Shown here piece after piece: positions 1 through 10,053 of a stretch of DNA of 29,853 nt (position 1 is its first letter; every line of letters starts with the position of its first letter). The notes beneath the pieces were generated by a model. The model saw only the letters and a list, made by a program, of their open reading frames with translations, did not search any database and was not told where the DNA came from. Made by a program: the position numbers and the translations under genes. This stretch comes from Chromera velia (Eukaryota; Sar; Chromeraceae). Location: the NCBI GenBank assembly GCA_018398765.1, contig JAHBMJ010000977.1, forward strand, positions 7,018 to 36,870, written 5' to 3'.

Positions 1-30
<30 letters not shown>
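1..30. repeat. (AC)15 microsatellite at the window edge
   Basis: A perfect AC dinucleotide array that is probably longer outside the window. Confidence 0.98.
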
Positions 31-31
<1 letters not shown>

Positions 32-1449
32 GCAAGGAGTTTGAGAAGTGAAAACAGAACGGAGCCAAATGCCCGATCGAGCCTGAAAAGAGACTGCAGC
101 CCCCCGTCTCTCTTAATTTCTTTTTGTGCATAGGGTGCCCCAATCCATTAATCGATCGAGGCAGTTCTTTCTTTCTTTCCGACCACCTTAAATTTTCATG
201 CAACCCGGGCCAGCAACATTTCCGTGCTTTCCGTGGTTCATATCCCGTACTTGCATCTCTCCTCCTGATGCAGCCTAAATTGTCCTCGTACAAACGTCGC
301 ACATGTGTATCCCTCCTTTCCTTCTCTCTCTGTCTTTCTTCCAATCGTGTCGCTCCCCCTTAGAACCAGAAAGAAGCATCTGTTTTTTTCTACGAGGAAG
401 TATTAATAAAGGGGAGGTATACAAAAAAAAAGATCACGGGAAAGAAAATGGAAGAACGAGACGGACAAACAGCCAGCCAGCCAAGCGGCATGTCAAATCA
501 TCGATTGGAAAAAAAAAAAAGCATTCTCGATTTCATTGTCTCTGCTGCGGTCTTCTTTGGCCCGAAAAAAGTTAGCCTGTTGACGACGCTACTTCGGAGG
601 ATGAAGTGAATCCGATATGCATCCTTCATGCAATATCTGCTGTCGAAACTCTGCAAATTTGCAGTTGCACCCACGCACTCCCACTTTTCTTCCGTTGACA
701 CGCGGGGACGTGCTCCCACCCTTGGGCCAAGACGATCCGCGCCGGTGCGTTTGAGAGGAGTTCTTCCCTTCATTCCCTTCCCGTCATAATTCCATCCAAC
801 AGGCAGGAAACCAAAGAAAGGAAGAATTTCATCGAAAGGGTCGCTTCCGACTATCTTGTGGGCAGAAATTGCTATGCATCGATAGAGAGACACTGTCAGA
901 GACTCACAAGACCTCAGCGGTCACTGACAGCATGAAAGCGGGTTAGTGAAGGAAAAGGTAGGACGGAAGAAGCCGCCTCAACAAAAGAGTATGAAAGCAG
1001 GTTACTGAAAGGAAAACGGAAAGCATGTGACCGCATGTGACTGTAGAAACACGCCACTTCAGCACGCAATTAAAATCGTGTCGCTGTTCTCTCCGTCTCC
1101 CTACGAAGTTTTATTTTTGGTGAGAGAGAGAGAAAGAGAAAAGACAAAGATCGCCTTATTTGAAGATTCTACACATTCGATCGGAGCAGCAAGACAAAAA
1201 GGAAATAGGTAACAAAAAGGAGAGAAAATGGAAGAAAAGCAATAATGGGTTGGTAGTGCTTTCATTGTATTGTCTCTGATGGATCGATCCTGAAAGGAAA
1301 AATTAGTTCAAGAAAATGAAAAGAAGGTTCAGGCTGCCATGAAAATGAAAAAACAAATCAATGACCAAACTCTCCCATCCCCGTACGTAAGCCTTTTCTC
1401 ACAGACGCAGGCAGCCTCGATCGGACGGACGGACCCCATCGGGCGAAAT

Positions 1450-1513
1450 ACACACACTCACACACGCACACACACACACTCACACACGCACGCACACACA
1501 CACTCAGACACGC
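1450..1513. repeat. Imperfect (AC)n array
   Basis: CA repeats interrupted by CACT and CGCA variants. Confidence 0.95.
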
Positions 1514-2045
1514 AGATACCACACGTTGCGTGTGCACTGCACTGGGTTCTTCTTCTGTCCCCTCTCCTGTTCCTTCGCTCACCAGTTCAGAAAGAAGGTA
1601 GGCGGAATGAGATAGAAACGGGTAGGCTTTCAACTTTGAAGATTGGCAGGCCAGCCCCCCGAGCAACTGTTCACGTTCAATAGATAGAGAGCATGCAACT
1701 GATCGAAGGATCCGGAGAAGGTTGGAAGAGAGGCTAAATTACGAATGCAATGCATGACATGAGCACGAGAGTCGAATCATCCCAGCGAATCATTCATCGA
1801 ATTAAATTTTCTTGACCTCCACGAGACAGTCTGTCTTCTTCCTTCGGGCCCCAAGGTCTCGCTCTTCCTTTGCTCTCTAGCTGCCGTTCGATCACTCTAT
1901 GACTGACCGTAGGTCGGATTGCTTGTCTAACTGTCGAGGTGACAGAGCGTATGCATGTCTGCGTCTGTCCACGAATAGAGAGAAGCGAGAGAAGAAGGGG
2001 CGAGCGAGGCATGCAGGTTCACAAAAAAAAAGAGAAAAGGCAAGA

Positions 2046-2081
2046 CAGAAAGAAAGAAAGAAAGAAAGACAGAAAGAAAAA

Positions 2082-2113
<32 letters not shown>

Positions 2114-2117
2114 GAAA

Positions 2118-2149
<32 letters not shown>

Positions 2150-2157
2150 AAAAAAGG
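2046..2157. repeat. (AAAG)n array
   Basis: A tetranucleotide AAAG array of about 110 bp with a few C and A-run interruptions. Confidence 0.95.
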
Positions 2158-2244
2158 CCTACCAGCATACATACATGCATCCATATACACAGACAGTGTG
2201 TTGATCACGAAGATCGCATGCAAGCAAGGAAAACACCGGCTCAC

Positions 2245-2248
<4 letters not shown>

Positions 2249-2279
<31 letters not shown>
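2249..2279. repeat. (AG)n microsatellite
   Basis: A near-perfect AG dinucleotide array. Confidence 0.95.
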
Positions 2280-2282
<3 letters not shown>

Positions 2283-2810
2283 CTATGACAGTTGAATTGG
2301 ATTAGGTCGATCGGATCCTCCCGTCCTTCCATCCTTCCATCCAATTAATTTTTCCCTCTTCTGCAGATCCAGCGATCGATGCAGAGAGAGATAATCTACA
2401 GGCAACTGAAAAATACACAGACAGAAAGACAGATGGGGAGGCGCGTCGATCGAGACAGAAGAGTCGATCAAGATCTAGATTATTTACAAGGACCCGCCAT
2501 CTTCAACTTTCAAGTCTTGCTCTGACTTGGTTGGTTTGTTTTTCCTTTTCGTTCGCTCCCTCAGCCTAATGTTCAAGTGGTGAGTCTTTCCTTCCAAAGT
2601 GAATGCGTGCGTTGGTGTGTCCGTCCGTTTGTGCGTAGAACGAAGACAGGTTCACAGAACCAAAGAAAGCAACAGAGAAAGACAAACGGACCGAAGAGAA
2701 GTGCACTGCCTTTCTTTCTAGTTGTCGATCGAGCTTTTGAACATGGAAAGCAGGAAGGAAGAATTCTCCCTGGTAATCGATCGGAGCTGACAAAAGTAGA
2801 CGGATAGAGG

Positions 2811-2847
<37 letters not shown>
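2811..2847. repeat. (AG)n microsatellite
   Basis: An AG array with one AAAG interruption near its start. Confidence 0.95.
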
Positions 2848-2849
<2 letters not shown>

Positions 2850-4136
2850 GCATGAAAACATCGATCGACTCGTTCTTCTTCTCAACCCTTTTTCCTCATT
2901 CCATCCTTGCATATATGTTTCTTGTACTACATGCGGCAACAAGCGCAACGAATCTAGCTGCTTTCAATTGTCTATTCATTTTCTTTCGCTTCGCTTGATG
3001 GCTGGATGGCTGGACGAATGGGAGGTCTTTCGATAAATCTGTCTGTCCGTCTGTTCAGACAGTCCGTCATTCCACAAGGACGAACGATTGAGCACAGATG
3101 GACCGGCTGTATCTTTTCTCTTTCCGCTCTCTCCTTCTTGAAGGACTGAAGGTTTCTCTCTCTCTCCTCTCTCTGTGTGCCTCTTTCCGGTTTTTCACTT
3201 CCCCTTGAGAGACTGAAAAATCGAAACAGAGAGAAAGGAGAAGTGAGAGGGAGAGACGAACAGATAGACAGTATTGGAGTCCGTTCCCAGACCGACCTTG
3301 CCCCCCCTCTCATTTCACCAAAAACAAACCCCCTCCTCCCCTCTCCAAAATCTCAACTTGAAGCAAGCAGAGAATTAAGGAAAAGGCCTCAAAGAAGAAA
3401 GAACAGAAGAGGGCAGAGGAGGAGAGAGAGAGCGATTACCTATAGAGAGTGGAATGACACGATCAGACAGCATGCAGAGTCAACCGACATGATGTAATTT
3501 ACTTCATTGTATACATCGGACCGTTAATTGCTTTCCTTCGAGCTTCCAGGTCGTCTCGTCTTTATATGAGCTTGAATGCGTTGTCCTTTTAATCCACTCT
3601 CTGACTATTGAAGACAATGAGCGCGTGTGTGAGTGTGTACGTGTGTGCATTCAATTTGATGGAACGGCGAAGAGAAGGGGGAAGCGAGACAAGATCCTCA
3701 AAAGAAAGAAGGAAGCAAAGAAAGACAAATAGACAGTCACTGACTGCATCTGTCTTCCTCTTTCAAATTTTCTGTCTAGCTGTCAATAAGCACAACAAAG
3801 AAACAAACAAAGAAAAGAAGAACTTTGAGAGACTGACAGGCAGGCACACAGACAGGCAGATACAGAACCTGCAGTGTACTGAATTTCGTGTCTCTTCTCT
3901 GACGGATCTCATGAAGACGCAAAAGAGGAAAAAAGAATTCTCCCAGGTGATCGGCAGGTTGTCAATCCACCGTTTCGGTCCATTAATTTTCTTTTCCTTC
4001 CACATGCATGCATGTGCATGCCAGCATTCTTGTCTCGATCGATGGCACCGTCGGCCAACGGACCTGCTGCTTTTAATTCGATTGGTTTCGGAACTTCTTT
4101 CGTCTCGTCTGATTCATGCATCGACATGGACGAACA

Positions 4137-4205
4137 GATGGATGGATGGATGGATGGATGGATGGATGGATGGATGGATGTACGAACAGATGGATGGATG
4201 GATGA
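4137..4205. repeat. (ATGG)n array in two blocks
   Basis: ATGG tetranucleotide repeats at 4137-4180 and 4188-4205, separated by TACGAACAG. Confidence 0.95.
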
Positions 4206-4589
4206 AGGGTCCTGCTTTCGATCAATCGATTAGCCTGCATGTTCAAACAGGCCGTCCTTCCACAAAGACAATCGATCGATTGCGGACGGACAGACAGACT
4301 GTGTGTTTCATTTTTTCCCTCTCTCAGTTCTTCCCGAAAAAATGAAGGGCTCTTTTTTTTTTTTTTCCATTCTATGTTTTTTGTCGTTTCGTCTTTCTTT
4401 TTCTTGACAGATAGAGGGACAGCGAGAAAAGAAGAAAAAAAGGGGCAGGGAGACGGACAGACAGATCGTGTTTCAGTCTGCTCAGACAGACAGCATTGCC
4501 TGGCAGATAGATTTAATAGCCTCAGTCCCTACCCCCTAGCTCTTTCTCCCTCCACCAGACCCACCCACTTCCTTCTGACTGCCTCCCCC

Positions 4590-5131
4590 TCAAAGGCCAA
4601 TGCAGGAGGCGAAGGAAAAGACCTCAAAGAACGAAGAAAACGACCAGGGCCTCTGCTTGGCCTTCAGAAAAGCAGAAGCGCCTTTCTCCCCCCCCTTCTG
4701 CTTCTTCTCTTTCTGCAGCCTCTTTGCTGCTTCCCTCTCCTCCAATCTTCTTCTCGCTGCGTCAAGTTGGGCGTTTCTCTCCTGACTGATCAGATTCTCC
4801 TCTGCAGAAAGAGAGGCGTTGCCTTTGCCTTTGCCTGCCCTCTTCACCCGTCTCACTCCAGACAGGAACTCACAAGAGCCCACTCCGACGGCACTTCCGT
4901 TTGCATTTGCCGCCGCTGCTGCACTGCTTGACGAAGACGAGGCAGACGAGGGGGCCACAGTGGACTCTGCAGCCAGAGAGGCAATCGACTTCCCCCTCCC
5001 TCGGCCCTTCATACCTCCCCCGTCTCTGGTTCTTGTCTGCCTGTCTACCACTGACATGATGCCATTACTCCAGCAGAGTAAGTCTTCCTTTACACTCTGT
5101 TGCTGGACAGTCGAATCAAGGAGGAATTTCA
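4590..5131 (-). CDS. Probable C-terminal exon or tail of the kinase-like gene
   Basis: This open frame of about 180 codons begins exactly where the kinase frame hits TGA (5131-5129) but is offset by one base. It has no ATG near the junction. The product is hydrophilic, with a Gly/Arg-rich segment, a Ser/Ala homopolymer-like stretch, and then a charged, likely coiled-coil segment (QERNAQLDAARRRLEEREAA) ending in Lys-rich sequence. The preceding kinase frame ends in similarly charged sequence (GLEKAREAKRRRN), so a small unrecognised intron or a one-base error joining the two is plausible. I could not find a phase-consistent donor/acceptor pair. The last ~30 residues may be read-through of non-coding DNA. 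Confidence 0.38.
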
Positions 5132-6949
5132 CAAGGTCCCGTTTCTCCTCCTCTTTGCCTCTCGGGCCTTTTCAAGACCTTCAATACCCTGAACCCTCCT
5201 CAGAGCCTGTCTGTGACTGAGAGAGTCAAGGTGATCCCCTCCCTCAGACTGCACTCGCATCGTAAGGTCACGGCTGGAGTCAAGGAGACCCGTGCTGCAG
5301 GGAATCACAGGGGGAGAAAGGGAAGAGACGGGGCGAGCGACAGACGAGGGCGCCAGGGCGGGTGCTGCTACTGCTGCGGACACAGAACAAGTCTGGAGCG
5401 CGGGAGGAAGGAAGAAGAGAAACGCCTCCCCCCGCAATCCTCTTCTCTCCCTCTCTTCTTCGAATGCTAGAAAAGACGCAAGAGCGAGTCTCTCCTTTTT
5501 TTTTGCACAGCCTCCGTGCTTGAGGAGGATCTCAGTGGAAGGAAGGGGAGTGATCTGACTCGTGGTGCAAGCGGGCAGAGCCGGGAGGACAGGGGGTGCC
5601 AATCGATCGATTGCTATCCGGAACTGTTCTGGCAGCTGCAGCAGTGGAATCAAGTCACGTGCGTGGAGTGCGAGGATTGCTGTGTCGATTTGGGCAGAGA
5701 CAGAGAGGGGGTCGTATCGCCACTCCGGAAGGCTCGACCGCTTTTGCCTATACAGGCTGCCAATCCACTCGTGGGGGCTCTCGAAGTTTTTTGCGAACTC
5801 TTTGCCGATAAAAACTCTGCCTGCTTTCTCAGGGGACGGGAAAAAGATCGCACGAAGGGAGTTTGACAGAGCAAAAGAGTCAAAAGGACAATCCCAACAC
5901 ATCACTCCCCCCTCACCCTCTTCCTCCCAGAGACCCGCAGTTGTTCTGTTGAATATGTCTGCTGCCCCCCCCTTGTAGCGATAGAACTGGGACCAATCAG
6001 AAGGACCCCAGGTCTGCTCTCCCCTGTCCCATTCAACCCCCGAGGGAACAAACGCAAAAATCCCCTTCCTTTCGCAAACAGCCAGCGCATAGAGAACGTC
6101 ATGCACCGAGTCCCTCTGCTTCCACGCAGGCTCGCACATGAGACCCTCAGGAGCGATCCACTCAGGATTCGCCCCCCGGAAAAAGTCGAAAACTGCAGGA
6201 GAGAAGCATCTCTCGAGGGCGTAGGGTGTGAAAGGGGGGCAACAGGTGGAGACAGCCAGGCTGCCCAGCATGCTAACGTCTCCTGTCTGTTTGTCTCTAA
6301 AGATGCTACACTCCCTCCCCGACACCCTCTCGATCTTCCCACACCAATCGAACAACTTCAATTCCCTCTTCCTCCCATTCCCATTCCCGTCCTCTCTCTC
6401 CTCCACCCCGAACTGAAGGGGATGAATGTCCCTGTGTGCCACCCCCTTGGCATGTGCCTGGTCCACTTCACGGATGCCCTGGGTGATCATCCTACTCTTC
6501 TCAATAGGAGGCAGAGACCGGAGAGAAGAGAGAAGACCCTCGTTTCCCTCCAGGGCAATCAGACGACGCGCAACCATGGCACAAAACACCCTTTTCCCGT
6601 CCCCTCTGCAGAACATCTCCAGGCATACGCCCACGAGACCGCAGACCGACTGAAGCCCCTCTGTAACCATCCGAATCTGCTCCGCCAGCTGAGAAACCCA
6701 CGAACCCATACACACAGAGTCGCTTGAACGCGGACTCAGTAGAACCACCTCATCCCCCCCGACCCACTCGCGTGCGTCAGCACGAAGTTCACACCTGAAG
6801 ACCCTCTTGTAGTTCCCCCCACCCAGAAGGTCCAAAGAAAGGACGTCCCTCGAGGACAGACGGACCAACCCGACGCGCTGCGCCTCCTCCACCCTCTTTC
6901 TTATCTCATCCAACTGCGCGAGTGAAATGGCAATCGACTGGGCCTCCAT
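5129..6949 (-). CDS. Divergent protein-kinase-fold protein (possible pseudokinase)
   Basis: This is a 606-residue open frame from the ATG at 6949 (context TCTCCATGGAG). The frame runs 10 codons further upstream but only from a GTG, so I chose the ATG. Kinase landmarks, counted from the ATG: a glycine-rich loop GGGNYKRVF (43-51); no clear VAIK lysine, with DEVVLLS where beta-3 is expected; a catalytic loop HRDIHPLQF (HRD at 172-174) with Gln at the usual Asn; DWC (201-203) at the DFG position; and an APE motif in NPEWIAPEG followed by a helix-F-like SVHDVLYAL. The family fold is therefore visible, but the ATP lysine, the Mg-binding Asn and the Gly of DFG are changed. The C-terminal third is low-complexity, rich in Ser, Pro and Ala. 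A short intron near 5460-5560 is possible. Substrate and pathway are unknown. Confidence 0.72.
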   Translation of the reverse strand: MEAQSIAISLAQLDEIRKRVEEAQRVGLVRLSSRDVLSLDLLGGGNYKRVFRCELRADAREWVGGDEVVLLSPRSSDSVCMGSWVSQLAEQIRMVTEGLQSVCGLVGVCLEMFCRGDGKRVFCAMVARRLIALEGNEGLLSSLRSLPPIEKSRMITQGIREVDQAHAKGVAHRDIHPLQFGVEEREDGNGNGRKRELKLFDWCGKIERVSGRECSIFRDKQTGDVSMLGSLAVSTCCPPFTPYALERCFSPAVFDFFRGANPEWIAPEGLMCEPAWKQRDSVHDVLYALAVCERKGIFAFVPSGVEWDRGEQTWGPSDWSQFYRYKGGAADIFNRTTAGLWEEEGEGGVMCWDCPFDSFALSNSLRAIFFPSPEKAGRVFIGKEFAKNFESPHEWIGSLYRQKRSSLPEWRYDPLSVSAQIDTAILALHARDLIPLLQLPEQFRIAIDRLAPPVLPALPACTTSQITPLPSTEILLKHGGCAKKKERLALASFLAFEEERERRGLRGEAFLFFLPPALQTCSVSAAVAAPALAPSSVARPVSSLSPPVIPCSTGLLDSSRDLTMRVQSEGGDHLDSLSHRQALRRVQGIEGLEKAREAKRRRNGTL

Positions 6950-6979
6950 GGAGAGAGACTCAGGATTGGCTGCACACAC

Positions 6980-7860
6980 TTAGGCACAGTGGACAAAACA
7001 GGAACGTCACAGGAGTGCTGGTGAGTTGGGACACGTGAAGCAGAAAACCAGACAACAGGAAGGGAGTGCTTACTGACGTGTTGCTTGAGTCCTGCAGGCT
7101 TGATTACTCATTCTCTGCTCGGACGCCGTTGGAGAAGAGTATGTTCAACGAGTTACGATGGCAAAGAACAAGTTTCTGGCCGCCTCTCCGCGCGTTACTT
7201 GAAATGACAAAGAAAAGGAGTTACGGTGCAACACCGTGACAGTCTGTGCAACACTGAAACTCAGTCAGACATGAGCACTTCCTGGCAATGTCACTCACCA
7301 CGATGACTTCAGAGCCTGAACAGTGAACGAGTGTGTACTCACAAGAAAATGAGATCAATTCAGAGAAATTCTGAGAAGGAGAGAGAGAGGGGATAGAGAA
7401 AGGTCATAAGAAGTCGTCGCTCAGAAGTATGCTGTTTAGCCGCAACATATGCCGCAACTTTAGCGTCGATGATGATGATCGAGTGTGAGAAAATTTTTGC
7501 GCATGAGTAGCGCGCCGATGGGGGTGGGCTTTTATGCCGGGGGGGGTAGGGGGGTATACAACGGGGTGGGGACAAGGGGCGATCGAAGCCTCAGGTCACA
7601 GATCCCAGTGGATAGCCACAGCCCCATGGTGGACGAAAGTCCGCCGACAGACAGACAAACAGACAGCCCCATGTAGCCTGGGTACTACTAGCCCCATGAG
7701 TACTCCGTGTAACTCCGTGCCACTGCCAGTGTGCCCCCACGCCCGTGTTAGACAAAAATCGAGAGTCAAAAGTCTGGGGGATAGTCTGGCGCTGGTAAAG
7801 GCTGCATAGTCACTTTTACAGTCGCAATACCATGCCAGTACGTCGCAGGCCTCATTTTTT
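6980..7860. other. Intergenic region upstream of the kinase-like gene
   Basis: I see no gene here. The stretch next to the ATG is likely the promoter and 5' UTR of the minus-strand kinase-like gene. It includes the G-run cluster and several copies of the word AGCCCCATG (about 7619-7700). Confidence 0.5.
7520..7579 (+). other. G-run cluster with quadruplex potential
   Basis: Seven runs of three to eight G occur within 60 bp (G5, G3, G8, G6, G4, G4, G4) with short loops. This satisfies the usual intramolecular quadruplex pattern. It lies about 570 bp upstream of the kinase-like ATG, on the strand opposite to that gene's coding strand. Confidence 0.7.
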
Positions 7861-8123
7861 TTTACTCACATATACTCACACTAACTCACATTTATACACA
7901 TCTGTACCTATTTCCACAGATTTTCCTCTATGTTCAAATTAATCTAAAAGTGTATGCAAGGTATCATACACAGAATTGTATAATAAACCAACAACTTCAA
8001 AATACTTCAAAACATTTTTTTTTTTTTGAATAGCGCATAAAATAGAGCAATGACGCTTATAATTTACCAAGAATTATGTTTTAAAAATAATCCGTAAGAG
8101 ATTTTTACCGAATTCGACTATAT

Positions 8124-8195
8124 GCAGTGGTCTAAATGCTTCAGTACACTATATCAAGCTGGGAAGAGAAGCTGGTAGATAACATAAAAAAGCTG
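8124..8195 (+). repeat. ~72-bp direct repeat, copy 1
   Basis: The sequence from GTGGTCTAAATGCTTCAG to AACATAAAAAAG recurs at 8548-8619 with about three differences. The copies are 424 bp apart in an AT-rich region. Confidence 0.85.
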
Positions 8196-8412
8196 ATGTT
8201 CATCTTTTTTCTTTTCATCCTATTTGTCAAGTCAGCAAGAAAGCAACTATGAAGGGGTTTTTAATCTTGATCTTGTCATGCAAGTGATAATAAATCGACG
8301 ATCATGCCTTTTCTGGTTAAAAAAGAAACGTAATGTGTAAAGCACATCACATGCAAAAGCTTAGGCTATGTGTGTATAATAAAGAAGTTGATTGAAAACG
8401 GCTTGGAAGAGA

Positions 8413-8530
8413 TTTTAAGTGGGCCACGGGGTGTGGTCTGAGCCTCAGCGATGAGGTACACCCCCCTGCCGTTTATGGGGGCGACTTCTACAAGACAAAA
8501 CGGCGACAGTGCTCAAGGGCACCACTAAAT
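8413..8530. ncRNA. Candidate structured RNA island
   Basis: This is a GC-rich block of about 118 bp inside AT-rich DNA, and it folds as a chain of hairpins. They are GGCCAC/GTGGTC (8422-8438), CCTCA-GCGA-TGAGG with a GNRA-type loop (8443-8456), CCCCC/GGGGG (within 8460-8481) and GTGC/GCAC (8509-8522). The ends TTTAAGTGG and CCACTAAA can close the whole block as an outer stem with one bulge. An alternative GCCGTTT/AAACGGC pairing also exists. It resembles no RNA family I know. No transcription evidence is visible, and strand is unassigned. Confidence 0.35.
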
Positions 8531-8547
8531 CACTTATTACTTATATA

Positions 8548-8619
8548 CAATGGTCTAAATGTTTCAGTACACTATATTAAGCTGGGAAGAGAAGCTGGTA
8601 GATAACATAAAAAAGTTTT
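8548..8619 (+). repeat. ~72-bp direct repeat, copy 2
   Basis: This is the second copy of the repeat at 8124-8195. It ends about 23 bp before the copia 3' LTR. The two copies flank the foldable GC-rich island at 8413-8530. Confidence 0.85.
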
Positions 8620-8642
8620 ATTCTAAAGGTTCTCAATCTGTA

Positions 8643-9054
8643 TGTTAACTAAAGACTATTGTGCAGTGACTATCAATTGTTGGCAAGAGATTCAGAAGGT
8701 CTGATAGTATATATGCAAACGTACAGACACTTGCAAGTCATACAAGTCTATCAAATCGATTGGCTAAATTGATTTGGATACACGTGCTTAAATTGTAAAT
8801 CGATTCTGTCGGTCGATCGATCGATTCAATCGAATATACAAATTCGATTCTGTATTGCATACAACAAGAACGGAAATTGAATATGATGAGACGGCATTGT
8901 TGCACTGTTGCTTCACGCATGCGCGATACGATGCATGAATATTCTCAAGGCTACTGCATATCCAAAAATACGCGAACGCATGCATGCATACTGATACAGA
9001 TGGACGGCTAGGCAACGCACAGTGGTAAAAAAAAAAAAAAGAATAGACATGTCA
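8643..9054 (-). repeat. 3' LTR of the copia element
   Basis: This is the downstream LTR of the minus-strand element. Read on plus it is TGTTAACT...GACATGTCA, so it keeps TG...CA ends in both orientations. It has an A14 run near its right edge. I see no purine-rich polypurine tract immediately inside it (9055 onward, read on minus). Confidence 0.9.
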
Positions 9055-9246
9055 TAGGCATGAAATGCTTTCATTCACTTTCTTGTCATATCGGAGTAAA
9101 AGTGAAACAAAGAGAAGAAAAGGAAAAGAACAGAATCATGAAGACATGCAAAAAGGAAGATGAAGAGAAAGAAACACACAAACAAAGAACGCTCAATCAC
9201 TGTCAGCTTGCCCTTTCTTCTTTAATTCTTCTTTCAATTCACAGTC
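9055..9246. other. Element 3' internal tail
   Basis: This short non-coding stretch lies between the end of pol and the 3' LTR. It is purine-rich on plus, the wrong strand for a polypurine tract of a minus-strand element. Confidence 0.6.
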
Positions 9247-9780
9247 TCACTCGAACAGAAGACACTTCGTCATTCTATCTGCTCTCATCTCGTCTGTCGG
9301 GACACGCACGAACTCTGCATTCATTTCCTTTCTGCATTGCAACACAAACTCAAGCATGCCTTGCTGACTGAGATCAGAATGGGTACGACTAAAGACCAGC
9401 TGTACAAGCAGAGGTTGAGAGTCAAGAATGAACTGAACTGTTGGCTTGGCTTTCCACATCCTCTCTACAAAATAAAAGTACTCAAAGGTAGCTTTCACCA
9501 CATCGCGCAGAGCAATCAGTTCAGCCGAAGTTGGTGAGCTAACTTTCACTTTCAGAGAACGTGACTTCCAGAAAATAGTGTTACATTCTTCCTTGCTTGC
9601 CAGAGAAGCGTCTTTGTCCAACAACTGAATCTCAAATCCTATCTGTGCAGAATATTCTCTGAGAGAAAAAGATGCATCTGACCAGATGCGAAGGAGAGGG
9701 ACCGACAACAGACGGACGAAGACAAGAGGCTTTGCATGAAGCTGTGCATGTACAATCACACGATGAAGGATGTCAATCAA
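9247..9780 (-). pseudogene. copia RNase H domain and pol C-terminus
   Basis: The last open block of pol carries the RNase H acidic residues in the copia arrangement: IWSDASFS, then TSAELIALRDVVK, FILDSQPLL, and the terminal RADRMTKCLL (the usual ADxLTKxL region). Its stop lies at 9247, about 190 bp inside the 3' LTR. The segment between the RT stop and this block (9780-10054) is partly in other frames. Confidence 0.9.
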
Positions 9781-10053
9781 TCGGTCAGTCGGTTTAGTAT
9801 TGAATTATGAAAGGAATGAGAATGCGAATGCATAGGCAGGCAGAGTACGACACACCCATCCTAACTTGCCCATCTATGACTAATACTGAGAGACAAGCGA
9901 GGGATTGACAGATTCATCGAGAGAGGGGGGGAAAAAATCAGACCTGCGAAGAGCTCTTTTTCCTTTGTTCCCCAGCTCCGTCAGACATTCCAGCGCTTGA
10001 AGGTAATCAGTCTGGTCGATGATCAGCGTGTCATTGATGATTCTGACAGTCTG

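Larger units (their letters stand above)
1..4589. other. Gene-poor, microsatellite-rich region
   Basis: I see no gene I can support. ORFs here are short and dominated by microsatellite translation. The region is purine/pyrimidine skewed, rich in CGATCG and in GACAGACA/GTCTGTC words. It contains old diverged repeats about 1.2 kb apart (compare 2757-2785 with 3932-3960, and 3050-3095 with 4238-4280). Confidence 0.6.
7861..8642. other. AT-rich intergenic segment
   Basis: This is AT-rich DNA without a credible ORF. It holds the two 72-bp repeats and the GC-rich foldable island. It may be a decayed transposon fragment, but no protein remnant is visible. Confidence 0.5.

Noticed and set aside
498-893. 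131-codon minus-strand ORF
   Set aside because: There is no family similarity, an A-run translates as its tail, and no splice context was convincing.
1899-2295. Lys/Arg/Glu-rich ORFs on plus and Phe/Leu/Ser-rich ORFs on minus
   Set aside because: They are direct translations of the (AAAG)n and (AG)n arrays.
3608-4345. 245-codon plus-strand ORF
   Set aside because: It has no recognisable domain, includes the (ATGG)n array as Met-Asp-Gly-Trp repeats, and has a composition like the surrounding microsatellite DNA.
8413-8530. Folded island as 5S rRNA (similar length with closing stem)
   Set aside because: None of the conserved 5S internal sequences are present and the hairpin layout is wrong.
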